Assembly (NCBI GenBank): GCA_964619485.1
Contig: CAZUCI010000002.1
Location: 1-64,000 of the forward strand
Source: UBA2882 sp964619485
GTDB lineage: Bacteria; Bacillota; Clostridia; Lachnospirales; Lachnospiraceae
DNA: 64,000 nucleotides
Reading direction: 5' to 3'
The notes under the pieces were generated by a model. The model was not told the origin of the DNA and did no database searches. It saw only the letters and a program-made list of their open reading frames with translations. This document shows, in pieces, positions 43,901 through 51,482 of the stretch (position 1 is its first letter; every line of letters begins with the position of its first letter). Made by a program: the position numbers and the translations under genes.

Positions 43901-44425
43901 TCGCTGCATCCGGGAGATGAGATTATTCCGGCTGCGATTCTTTACTATCAGCTGGAGGACCCCATGGTGGAGGGAGCAGCAGGGGATGGTCCGCAGGTCA
44001 TTTTGGAAAAGGTGCATGAAAAGCTGAAGGTGGAGGGACTGATTAATGAGTCGGATGAAGTGCTTTCCCTGTTAGATACGTCCATGACGGAGGAATCCCA
44101 GGTTATACCGGTCAAACGTAAAAAGAGCGGTGAGCTTTCAGCGTCATCACAGACAGCGCCAAGGGCAGATTTTGATTTGATCGGGGAGTATGCCAGCTGG
44201 AAAATCAGTGAGATAGGAAAAGAAATCAGAGAAGGAAATATTGAAGCGAAGCCCTATGATGGAGAGCTCAGCGCCTGCACCTACTGCGGGTACCGTTCTA
44301 TTTGCGGCTTTGAGGGAAGAATGCCGGGCTATGAGAGCAATCACGGCGAGTATACAAAGGAGCAGGCACAGGAAGAGATGAAAAAACTGCTTGGGAAAGC
44401 TTCTGACGGAAAGGAGGTAGAGTAA
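40982..44425 (+). CDS. addB: Helicase-exonuclease AddAB, subunit AddB
   Basis: 1147 residues, within the usual size. AddB is the partner nuclease subunit of the RecBCD-like complex that resects double-strand ends and recognises Chi. It keeps the Walker A motif GPSGAGKST at the N-terminus. The C-terminal nuclease domain has KILDYKSGRHQFDL. The four iron-sulfur cysteines are visible: one in FSACAYAHFLKYG (about residue 787) and three in CTYCGYRSICGFEG (about 1100-1110). AAGAGGAGC lies upstream of the ATG. addA follows with a 1-base gap, so the two are translationally linked. Confidence 0.97.
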   Translation: MSLRFCIGPSGAGKSTRVYEEILKRAEADRSGHYLIIVPDQFTMQTQKVLCHMASCGGIMNVEVLSFSRLAHRIFEEMGIESLPKLDDTGKNLILRRVAGEVEEKLTVIGANMRKVGYIAQVKSMISEFSQYGIAPGDMDEFIQLSEKKGNLHAKLQDLKLLYEEYQKYIKGHFITTEETVDLLREQVHRSRILKDSVIVFDGFTGFTPIQDQLLRELLQYAKEMIVTLIGDSREQLAGAVREESLFYLSAKTYHKLEKLAADVGAVRGEDIELVKRPVRRYENNAQLSHLEQNLFRMKQSRMILEQASADMEQAATDANQASADKQEEKNISILQLPDPKAEVSWCTGAIRRLIREKNYSYRDFAVITGDLQTYGHLLKEGFAADGIPLFLDQNVSLLKHPFMVFLSSMLRMLTSDFSYENVMVFLRTGYLDFQEEEIDGFELYLKRFGIRGKRNYEKMFVRPDKNLTELNGMRQKLMEAIAPLLGCKQTAESFTEALYDICVSLDIEQKIKGQAEKFKEQGNLVRAREYEQVYGAVMGLFDQIYELLKEEMPLEEYGEILKAGFAELKVGSLPQSIDQVVAGDLERTRLKPVKVLFILGVNDGIIPGGGGSGGLLSDLERGFLLDAGIELAPTPRQKGFEERMYLYMNMTQPAEKLFLSYARINMAGETIRPSYLIRSVEKLYEGLEITCIDNLDQMEAVESRESGMILFARLLREYAAGNLTKDNRDLFFGLAETYYQTPEFSKLLEAAFYHYEALPISQENAKALFGEILRTSISRLEQFSACAYAHFLKYGLKLQEEEAFSFESVDMGNLFHETLYEYGKFLPESGYTWFTCPEDVMDSYVEKKVEAFAATYGGTILYDNARNEAMIHRVKNILKTTLHTLSFQLKKGVFEPAGYEIPFFGESTLADGSRAELYGKIDRMDTASVDGKTYVKILDYKSGRHQFDLVRLFYGLDLQLAVYMNAALKRQKSLHPGDEIIPAAILYYQLEDPMVEGAAGDGPQVILEKVHEKLKVEGLINESDEVLSLLDTSMTEESQVIPVKRKKSGELSASSQTAPRADFDLIGEYASWKISEIGKEIREGNIEAKPYDGELSACTYCGYRSICGFEGRMPGYESNHGEYTKEQAQEEMKKLLGKASDGKEVE

Positions 44426-44426
44426 A

Positions 44427-47400
44427 ATGGCAGTGAAATATACCAGTGATCAACAGAGAGTTATTGATGAAAGAGGCGCAAATATTCTGGTGTCAGCGGC
44501 AGCAGGCTCCGGTAAAACTGCGGTTCTGGTAGAGCGTATTCTGAAAATCATCACAGACAAAGAGCACCCGGTTGATATTGACAGACTTTTGGTGGTAACC
44601 TTTACCAACGCTGCGGCAGCAGAAATGCGGGAACGAATTCACGATGCCATTTTACGGAAGCTTCAGGATACACCGGAGGATACGAATCTGGCAAAACAGG
44701 CAATTCTGGTGCACCATGCACAGATTACAACCATAGACAGCTTTTGCCGTTTTATTCTCATGAATCACTTTCAGGAGATTGGTCTTGATCCCGGCTTTTC
44801 CGTTGGAGACCCGGGGCAGATGCAGCTGCTGGCGAAGGACACCATGGAGCGGGTCATGGAGCGCGCCTGCGCCAAAACAACGTGGTATGAGGGAAGTGAT
44901 GAGGACTTTATCAACCTCTGCGATGTTTTTGCCAAAAAGGGACGGGACGATATGGTTATGAATCTGGCAGAGAGACTGTATCAGTTTGTTATGAGTCTCC
45001 CCTGGCCGGAAAAATGGCTGAGGGAAGCGCTGCAGGATTATGAAGCGGCAACACTGGAGGAGTTTTTGATGCTTCCCTTTATTCAGGAGGGAGAAAGAAA
45101 TGCAAGAAGACTGCTTCAGGAGCTGGTTGATTCCTATACAAAGGGAATCGAAATCTGTCAGGAGGGGGCGGGACCGGAGGCTTATATTCCGCTTTTTGAG
45201 GCGGAAAGGCAGAGCCTTGCGGACAGTTTGAATACGAATTCCTACGAAGCCCTGGCCCAGGCTGTTTTAAGTATTACATTTGACCGTCTGCCAACAGTCA
45301 GAAAGGGAACTGCAGATGATGAAAAAAAGCTTCAGGCAAAAAATATCCGTGATGAAGCCAAAAAGCAGGTTGGAAATCTGAAGGACACCTTTTTCTTTGA
45401 GGATGTTGCCCTGATGTGGGAGGATATGCAGGCTGCGGGAAGAATACTTCGGCCTCTGATTTATCTGACACTGGATTTCATGAGGGAATTTGCAGCAAAA
45501 AAGGAAAAAGAGGGACTGATTGATTTTCACGATATGGAGCATTTTGCCTTGAAGATTCTGGTGGATGCGGATGGCGCACCGACGGGGACGGCAAGACTTT
45601 ATCAGGATTTTTATGAGCAGATTATGATTGACGAGTATCAGGACAGTAACGAGGTGCAGGAGCTTCTGCTGTCCGTGATATCCAGAGAGTGGGGAGAGAG
45701 ACCCAACCGCTTTATGGTGGGCGATATGAAGCAGAGCATTTATAAGTTTCGTATGGCCAGACCGGAAATTTTTCTGGAAAAATATGCGCGCTACCAGGCT
45801 GATAAAAAGCAGAATGTAAGAATAGATCTGAAGCAGAATTTCCGAAGCAGAGCACAGGTGGTGGATTTTGTAAATGCTGTGTTTTATCCGCTGATGTGTC
45901 AGGAGGTTGGTGGGATTACCTATGATGACAATGCGGCCCTTTATGTGGGGGCGGAATATCCGGAAGCAGCCGATGGAAAGCAGGATTATTTCAGACCGGA
46001 GCTTTTAATTTTTGAAAAGAAAAAGGAGCAGACAAATACTTCGGAGGAGCTCTCTAATCAGGAGGGTGAGGCCAGAATGATTGGGAAGCGTATAAAAGAG
46101 CTGATGAAGGATGGACTGGTGGCGGATGGAGCCGGTGGGCTAAGAGACGTTCACTATAGTGATATGGTTGTTTTGGTGCGTTCCACCACAGGTCTGATGG
46201 AGGAGCTTCAAAAGGTATTGGTCAGAGAAGGAATTCCGGCAAGTATACCATCGAGGACCGGTTACTTTTCAGCCAATGAGGTTCAGATTCTCCTTAAGCT
46301 TATCGAGGTGATTGTAAATCCCAATCAGGATATTGCCCTGGCAGCGGTTTTGAAATCTCCCTTTGGCGGATTTGATGACAATGAACTGGCCTGTATCGGT
46401 GCCATAAGGAAGGAAGAGCAGGAAAGCCTGTCCTTTTATGAAAAGCTTTGTCTCTGGGGAACAGAAAAGGGAAACGCATTTGTGGAGAAGCTTGACAGAT
46501 ACCGGGCATTGTCAAAAACGGAGGCTGTTCATGATCTTTTATATGAAATTCTCAGAGAAAACCGTTACCTCGACTACGTGACGGCTCTGCCGGCGGGAGC
46601 CATTCGGAAAGCCAATGTGGAGATGCTTTTACAGAAGGCACTGGAGTATGAGAACAGCCAGATGCACGGACTCTTTGGTTTCCTGCGCTACATGAAGCAG
46701 CTGGAAAAATATGAAGTGGATTATGGAGAGGGCAGTGAGGAGAACGGAGACAGTGTACGCATTATGACAATTCATAAGAGCAAGGGACTGGAATTTCCAA
46801 TCTGTTTTGTCGCTGGATTGTCAAAGCGTTTTAACAGAAGGGATCTCACCGGCTCCATGCTTTTGGATACCGATATGGGTGTGGGAATGGAATACCGCAA
46901 TCTGGATACGCGTGTGATTCGCAGGACCATTAAGCAGAAAATTGTGGCTGATAAAATGAAGAGGGATGAGACAGGGGAAGAGCTGCGTGTCTTATATGTG
47001 GCGATGACCAGAGCAAAGGAAAAACTGATTCTCACAGGAACATTGGATGATGTGGAGAAGGTACAGGAGGACTGTCGTGCCGGAAACCTGGGAGAATTGG
47101 AAAAAGCAGTGCAGGAAAGAAAAGTGAGATCTGGTGCCATACTTGGCGCCTCCGGTTTTATGCGTATGATCATGGAGGTATTGTCTCTTTATGGGGACTG
47201 TGAAGAAAAGCTTCCACAGATGAAAATCTATCATGAGGACGATCTGCAGATTGCTGATGCGGTGCAGAGTCTTCAGAGAGAGGGCGGGCGAAAGCTTTTG
47301 CTACAGAGCCTTCAGCAGAGCGGGAACACAGTCCCAACCTCAGAGATTGCCATGGAGCTGTCAAAGCGGATTCACTTTCCCTATCCCCATGAAAATTTAA

Positions 47401-48071
47401 AGGGGTTATATACCAAAACCAGTGTATCTGAGCTGAAGCTGGCGGCACTTCACGAGGACGAACAGACTCAGGTGATTTTTGAGACAGAGCGGGAGGAAGC
47501 AGTGGTTCCGGAATTTAGAAAGGAAAAGAAGGAAGCCGGTGGCGCAACAAGAGGAAGTGCTTATCACAGACTTCTGGAATTGCTTGATTTTGAAAAATTT
47601 CTATCCTGCGAAAACAGAGAACAGCTGTTGAAAGAGCTAAGGGTACAGGAGGCGGCAATACTCACAGAACGGACAATGAGCCAGCAGGAGATTGCGCTGG
47701 TAAGTGAAGAAAAAATTCTTTCATTTTTACAGAGCGATGCGGCAGTGGATATGGGGAAGGCAGCAGAAAAAGGCATGCTGTTCAAGGAACAGCCCTTTGT
47801 CATGGAGCTGCCGGCCAGAAGAGTGAATCCGGATTTCCCCAAGGAGGAAACCGTTCTGATTCAGGGTATTATTGATGTTTACTATATTCGTGATGGAAAA
47901 GTGACTCTTTTGGATTACAAAACAGACCGTGTGGCAAAAAAAGAGGATCTGATAAAACGTTATCAGACCCAGCTTGATTATTATAAAGAGGCCCTGGAAA
48001 GGCTTACAGGTCAGGAGGTTGCAGAGGTGCTGATTTATTCCTTTGCCTTCTCTAAATCACTTGCCATCTGA
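44427..48071 (+). CDS. addA: Helicase-exonuclease AddAB, subunit AddA
   Basis: 1214 residues. AddA is the UvrD-like helicase plus nuclease subunit. Walker A is SAAAGSGKTAVLVERI; other helicase motifs include TFTNAAAAEMRERI, MIDEYQDSN, VGDMKQSIYKFR, KQNFRSR, TIHKSKGLEFPI and VAMTRAKEKL. The C-terminal nuclease domain has GGATRGSAYHRLLELL and VTLLDYKTD. AAGGAGG lies before the ATG. The last 37 bases overlap the 3' end of the glycosyltransferase gene on the other strand, so antisense pairing of the two transcripts is possible. Confidence 0.97.
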   Translation: MAVKYTSDQQRVIDERGANILVSAAAGSGKTAVLVERILKIITDKEHPVDIDRLLVVTFTNAAAAEMRERIHDAILRKLQDTPEDTNLAKQAILVHHAQITTIDSFCRFILMNHFQEIGLDPGFSVGDPGQMQLLAKDTMERVMERACAKTTWYEGSDEDFINLCDVFAKKGRDDMVMNLAERLYQFVMSLPWPEKWLREALQDYEAATLEEFLMLPFIQEGERNARRLLQELVDSYTKGIEICQEGAGPEAYIPLFEAERQSLADSLNTNSYEALAQAVLSITFDRLPTVRKGTADDEKKLQAKNIRDEAKKQVGNLKDTFFFEDVALMWEDMQAAGRILRPLIYLTLDFMREFAAKKEKEGLIDFHDMEHFALKILVDADGAPTGTARLYQDFYEQIMIDEYQDSNEVQELLLSVISREWGERPNRFMVGDMKQSIYKFRMARPEIFLEKYARYQADKKQNVRIDLKQNFRSRAQVVDFVNAVFYPLMCQEVGGITYDDNAALYVGAEYPEAADGKQDYFRPELLIFEKKKEQTNTSEELSNQEGEARMIGKRIKELMKDGLVADGAGGLRDVHYSDMVVLVRSTTGLMEELQKVLVREGIPASIPSRTGYFSANEVQILLKLIEVIVNPNQDIALAAVLKSPFGGFDDNELACIGAIRKEEQESLSFYEKLCLWGTEKGNAFVEKLDRYRALSKTEAVHDLLYEILRENRYLDYVTALPAGAIRKANVEMLLQKALEYENSQMHGLFGFLRYMKQLEKYEVDYGEGSEENGDSVRIMTIHKSKGLEFPICFVAGLSKRFNRRDLTGSMLLDTDMGVGMEYRNLDTRVIRRTIKQKIVADKMKRDETGEELRVLYVAMTRAKEKLILTGTLDDVEKVQEDCRAGNLGELEKAVQERKVRSGAILGASGFMRMIMEVLSLYGDCEEKLPQMKIYHEDDLQIADAVQSLQREGGRKLLLQSLQQSGNTVPTSEIAMELSKRIHFPYPHENLKGLYTKTSVSELKLAALHEDEQTQVIFETEREEAVVPEFRKEKKEAGGATRGSAYHRLLELLDFEKFLSCENREQLLKELRVQEAAILTERTMSQQEIALVSEEKILSFLQSDAAVDMGKAAEKGMLFKEQPFVMELPARRVNPDFPKEETVLIQGIIDVYYIRDGKVTLLDYKTDRVAKKEDLIKRYQTQLDYYKEALERLTGQEVAEVLIYSFAFSKSLAI

Positions 48072-49057
48072 CGGTAGCTGGCGGCAAGGTCTGTCTCACC
48101 CAGCTTATCGTAGCACTGGGCCAGGGCGGCCAGTGGAATGGAGGTGTGGTATTTGATATTCAGAATGCTTTCGGTTTCAAAGGCTGCATTGTAATACCAG
48201 ATACAGGCCTCCTCCAAATCGTTTCCTGCCGCATAATAATCTCCCAGCAGACAGCAGATTTCGCTGCAGCCCTCGGAGGCAATGGCCTTGGTGGTGTATT
48301 TGAAAAAGTCCGGATACTGTCTTTTCAACAGGCTTGCTTTGGCAACGACGCAGCAGGCTTCCAGTATTTCGTCCTGGGAACGCGCTGTATCGGAGGCACT
48401 TTCCTGAAAGGCTTCCTTTGCGCGGATAAAATCATCGTTTTCCCCGGAAATAAACAATTCCCTGGCATAGAGATTGTGAAGCTTTGTATTCAAACGGATA
48501 TGATCCCTGATCAGACGCTCAAAGGCGGCAAGGTCTCTGGATTTATGGTTGTCTGTAGGCCGGTGCTCTATGACAATATCACTGTCGTAGACGACGGGAT
48601 CAAGCCGGACGCCCTCGTGAATTGCATTTTCCCAGATAAAGGGACGAAGTCTTTTAAAGAGCTTGGGTCGATATTCCTTGTCAAAATTATAAATGGTATT
48701 GTAGGACAGCTGATTGGAATAGTACATTTGTACAATGTCTATCTCCGGCAGCAGTCCTTTTTTTAATAATAAAAAGCGCTGCTGGTTTTCATTGTCCAGA
48801 ACCTCGTCTGCATCGGCACAGTAAATATAGTCCATATGTGCTTTTTCAAAGGAGAAATTTCTGGCATCAGCAAAGCTTCCGGTCCAGGCAAAATCATAAA
48901 TCTGACTGGTATACTTTGATGCAATTTCTCTGGTATGGTCTGTGGAACCGGTATCGACAATAATAATTTCGTCCATGAGATGAACAAGGGAATCCAGACA
49001 TCGGGACAAAATTTTCTCCTCGTTTTTTACAATCATACAAAGGCTGACAGAAATCAT
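48035..49057 (-). CDS. Family 2 glycosyltransferase with a helical-repeat C-terminus
   Basis: 340 residues. I start at 49057, with AAGGAGG 7 bases upstream; the frame opens further left without one. The GT-A domain (1-225) has the typical opening SLCMIVKNEEKILSRCLDSL, the segment EIIIVDTGSTDHT and the metal-binding DADE in IYCADADEVLDNE. The C-terminal part (about 225-340) is TPR-like (CCLLGDYYAAGNDLEEACIW, LAALAQCYDKLGETDLAASY). The same layout occurs in SunS-like and other Firmicutes glycosyltransferases acting on proteins or peptides. The acceptor cannot be told. It converges on addA with a 37-base overlap. Confidence 0.92.
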   Translation of the reverse strand: MISVSLCMIVKNEEKILSRCLDSLVHLMDEIIIVDTGSTDHTREIASKYTSQIYDFAWTGSFADARNFSFEKAHMDYIYCADADEVLDNENQQRFLLLKKGLLPEIDIVQMYYSNQLSYNTIYNFDKEYRPKLFKRLRPFIWENAIHEGVRLDPVVYDSDIVIEHRPTDNHKSRDLAAFERLIRDHIRLNTKLHNLYARELFISGENDDFIRAKEAFQESASDTARSQDEILEACCVVAKASLLKRQYPDFFKYTTKAIASEGCSEICCLLGDYYAAGNDLEEACIWYYNAAFETESILNIKYHTSIPLAALAQCYDKLGETDLAASYRQMASDLEKAKE

Positions 49058-49158
49058 GAAAAACCTCCTTTTAAGCTTCATTTTTTTTATTTTATCATAA
49101 AAAACGGGGAGAGAATAGTTTTGCATCGATAATGTCTGATTAAATATAGTTGTTTAGG

Positions 49159-49200
49159 CTGCGTTTCAAACTGCGTTTTAAACTACGTTTTAAACTACGT
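49159..49200. repeat. 12-base tandem repeat, 3.5 copies
   Basis: Units CT(G/A)CGTTT(C/T)AAA begin at 49159, 49171, 49183 and 49195, just past the end of thiT. A plus-strand frame through it reads FKLRFKLRFKLR and is not a gene. Confidence 0.75.
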
Positions 49201-49216
49201 CTGTCCTTCTGTTGTT

Positions 49217-49768
49217 TTAGTTTGTTGCCAGCGTTTTTACATAGGCAAGAGCCTTGGAAACGGGTGGCAGGGCAAGCAAAATCAGGGTCAGTACGGCCTC
49301 CGGTACAATATAAGTCATGTTGTAGAGAACTCCGGCCCAGATTGCGGCCACATTTCCGCCAAAATCACCCACATAGGTGGTGTAAAAAATGATACCGGAA
49401 ATACAGTGGAACAGGAAACGACCGAGAACGCCGGCCAGATAGCCCAGAATAAGACCGTGCTTACGTTTGTAGAAAAATCCGGAGAAGCCCAGAGCTCCAA
49501 AAGCGAGTGGAAAATCAAGCAGCACCTGAAGCGGATGTACAAAGTAGGGTCCTACGATGAACTGCAGGACACCATAGGCGATACCGGCGATGATTCCTAC
49601 CACAGGTCCGTACCAGTATCCAATCAGACAGATAACCAGCATGGAGAACAGTGTGACGCTTCCTCCGTTGGGAAGAGAAGGGACTTTGATTACAACAGAG
49701 ATAACTGTTGCCAGTGCGATTGCGACGGCAGAGAAAGCCAGTCGTTTGGGTGTGAAATTTTTTGACAT
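49217..49768 (-). CDS. thiT: Thiamine-specific ECF transporter S component
   Basis: 183 residues with six membrane segments. ThiT binds thiamine and works with the shared ECF module (EcfA, EcfA', EcfT), which is not in this window. The pattern IALATVISVVIKVPSLPNGG, then GYWYGPVVGIIAGIAYGVLQF, and a Trp/Tyr-rich substrate region near YNMTYIVPE agree with the family. AAGGAGG lies upstream of the ATG inside a hairpin, and a TPP riboswitch precedes it, which supports the thiamine assignment strongly. Confidence 0.95.
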   Translation of the reverse strand: MSKNFTPKRLAFSAVAIALATVISVVIKVPSLPNGGSVTLFSMLVICLIGYWYGPVVGIIAGIAYGVLQFIVGPYFVHPLQVLLDFPLAFGALGFSGFFYKRKHGLILGYLAGVLGRFLFHCISGIIFYTTYVGDFGGNVAAIWAGVLYNMTYIVPEAVLTLILLALPPVSKALAYVKTLATN

Positions 49769-49776
49769 AAAAAAAT

Positions 49777-49798
49777 CCTCCTTAGGATGCCTAGGAGG
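49777..49798 (-). promoter_or_regulatory. Expression-platform hairpin of the TPP riboswitch
   Basis: On the minus strand CCTCCT-A-GG pairs with CC-TA-AGGAGG around a short loop and is followed by seven T residues directly before the thiT ATG. The right arm is the ribosome-binding site itself, so the same hairpin could both hide the site and stop transcription when TPP is bound. Confidence 0.75.
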
Positions 49799-49879
49799 GG
49801 ACTACTAAAAGAATGCTTTTAAAAAAGGAGAAGCCAAAGAAGAATTGACACTTCTATCGGTATTTCTTTAATAAAAACT

Positions 49880-49963
49880 GCTTCCTTACGCCAGTATTAC
49901 CTGGTTCAAGTAGTGAGGGTCCGGTTGAAAAACAACTCTCTCAGCCAAAAAGGCTCCCCTAGC
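49880..49963 (-). promoter_or_regulatory. TPP (THI-box) riboswitch
   Basis: Read on the minus strand from 49963: CTAGGGGAGCC, then GGCTGAGAG, then ACCCTCACTACTTGAACCAG, then GTAATACTGGCGTAAGGAAGC. These are the P1 strand, the conserved CUGAGA pyrimidine-sensor loop, and the ACCUGA-like and CGUAGGGA-like elements of the TPP aptamer. It lies about 110 bases before thiT. Confidence 0.95.
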
Positions 49964-50015
49964 ATTGTATTTTTTGACGGATCTTGTCCGCAAAGTCAAC
50001 TATAAAGTACCTGTT

Positions 50016-51368
50016 TCATAAAGTCAAGAAAAAAGTCAGGCGTTTCTCTGCAATGCGCAGGCAGGCCAGACAGGTTGGAACGATGTAAAAGCATGCGGAG
50101 AGCCATGCGGCCTGATCCGCAAAGCAGATGGCGGTGTAGCCGAACAGCGGAACAAAAACAGTGCTGACTGCGATACGGGCAATCATCTCCAGTGTACCTG
50201 ACAGAATTGCCCGGCCGGAGAAGCCAATGGACTGGGTGGTCATGCGGAATACATTCAGGATGCCCAGAGACCAGAAGAAAAAGCCCATACAACGCAGATA
50301 TTTTGCAGAAGCATCCAATACTGCCACATCCCCCTTTGATAAAAACAGAAGGGACAGGGTACGTCCGGCAAAAATCAAAATAAGCCCTGCCAGCAGTCCG
50401 TAGAGAACACCGAGAAAGACGCCTCTTTTCAACCCGCCTCTTACACGGTCAAGCTTTCCGGCACCGAGGTTTTGTCCACAGAAGGTGGAAACGGCTGTTG
50501 CAATGGCATCAAATGGACACATGGCAAACTGCTTTATTTTCATACCGGCTGTGAAACCGGAAACATATATACTTCCCAGGCCATTGTTGGCTGACTGCAT
50601 GACCATACTGCCGATGGCTGTGATGGAGTACTGCAGCCCCATGGGCAGACCCATACCAATCAGGAGGGAGATGCCGGAGGAATGAATGCGGCAGTCCGCT
50701 TTGGACAGCTTCAGGTCCGGGCATTTTTTCAAAATATAAATCAAGCACAAAAGTCCGCTGATTGCCTGTGCAAGAACCGTTGCAATGGCAGCACCGGCAC
50801 AGCCGAGATGAAGAACCAGGATACAGAGCAGGTCAAGAATAATGTTGAGTACAGTGGAAACTGCCAGGAAAAGGAAGGGTGTTTTACTGTCGCCCACAGC
50901 TCTCAATATAGCGGCCTGCAAATTGTAAATCAGATTGAAGGGAATGCCAAGAAAAATAAGAAAAAGATATGCATAGGCACCCTTGAAAATATTGTCCGGA
51001 GTGGAGAGCAGATGAAGAATCTGCGGACAAAATACGGAACAAAGAACGGTTAAGACTATGGCAAGTACAGTAGTGCAAACAGCACTTTGGAAAATCAGAT
51101 TCCGCATCAGAGAGTAATCCCCGGCACCAAAGCGCTGGGCAATGGGGATGCCAAAGCCACAGCATACTCCGATACAGAAACCCAGTACCAGAAACTGGAC
51201 GCTGCTGGAAGCCCCCACGCTTGCAAGTGCATCCGGACCAAGATATTTTCCCACAATGGCGGCGTCCACAATATTGTAGGTCTGCTGCAGCAGATTGCCC
51301 AAAAGCAGCGGCAGGGCAAATCTTAATATGAGTTTCCATGGATTTCCTTCGGTCATTGATTCTGTCAT
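50016..51368 (-). CDS. MATE-family multidrug/Na+ or H+ antiporter
   Basis: 450 residues with 12 membrane segments in two similar halves. The opening NPWKLILRFALPLLLGNLLQQ, then YNIVDAAIVGKYLG, and the mid-protein repeat MGLPMGLQYSITAIGSMVMQ are typical of MATE exporters. I start at 51368, with AAAGGAG 7 bases upstream; the ATG at 51386 lacks a site. It is divergent from the hybrid kinase and precedes the riboswitch region. Substrates cannot be inferred. Confidence 0.93.
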   Translation of the reverse strand: MTESMTEGNPWKLILRFALPLLLGNLLQQTYNIVDAAIVGKYLGPDALASVGASSSVQFLVLGFCIGVCCGFGIPIAQRFGAGDYSLMRNLIFQSAVCTTVLAIVLTVLCSVFCPQILHLLSTPDNIFKGAYAYLFLIFLGIPFNLIYNLQAAILRAVGDSKTPFLFLAVSTVLNIILDLLCILVLHLGCAGAAIATVLAQAISGLLCLIYILKKCPDLKLSKADCRIHSSGISLLIGMGLPMGLQYSITAIGSMVMQSANNGLGSIYVSGFTAGMKIKQFAMCPFDAIATAVSTFCGQNLGAGKLDRVRGGLKRGVFLGVLYGLLAGLILIFAGRTLSLLFLSKGDVAVLDASAKYLRCMGFFFWSLGILNVFRMTTQSIGFSGRAILSGTLEMIARIAVSTVFVPLFGYTAICFADQAAWLSACFYIVPTCLACLRIAEKRLTFFLTL

Positions 51369-51423
51369 CTGTTTTCTCCTTTGCATCCGTTCACGAACAC
51401 ATTATAAATCGTAACAGATTTCA

Positions 51424-51451
51424 TTGCAACATTATAAAGTTGTGATATAAC
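51424..51451 (+). promoter_or_regulatory. Possible promoter of the hybrid-kinase cluster
   Basis: TTGCAA (51424-51429) and TATAAC (51446-51451) with a 16-base spacer, 31 bases before the gene. The decamer ACATTATAAA occurs twice nearby. Confidence 0.5.
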
Positions 51452-51482
51452 TTCTATATACGAAAGAAGTGGGTGGAAAGCC

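Noticed and set aside
49150..49392. 80-codon plus-strand frame over the end of thiT
   Set aside because: It starts in a 12-base repeat (FKLRFKLR) and runs antisense to thiT.
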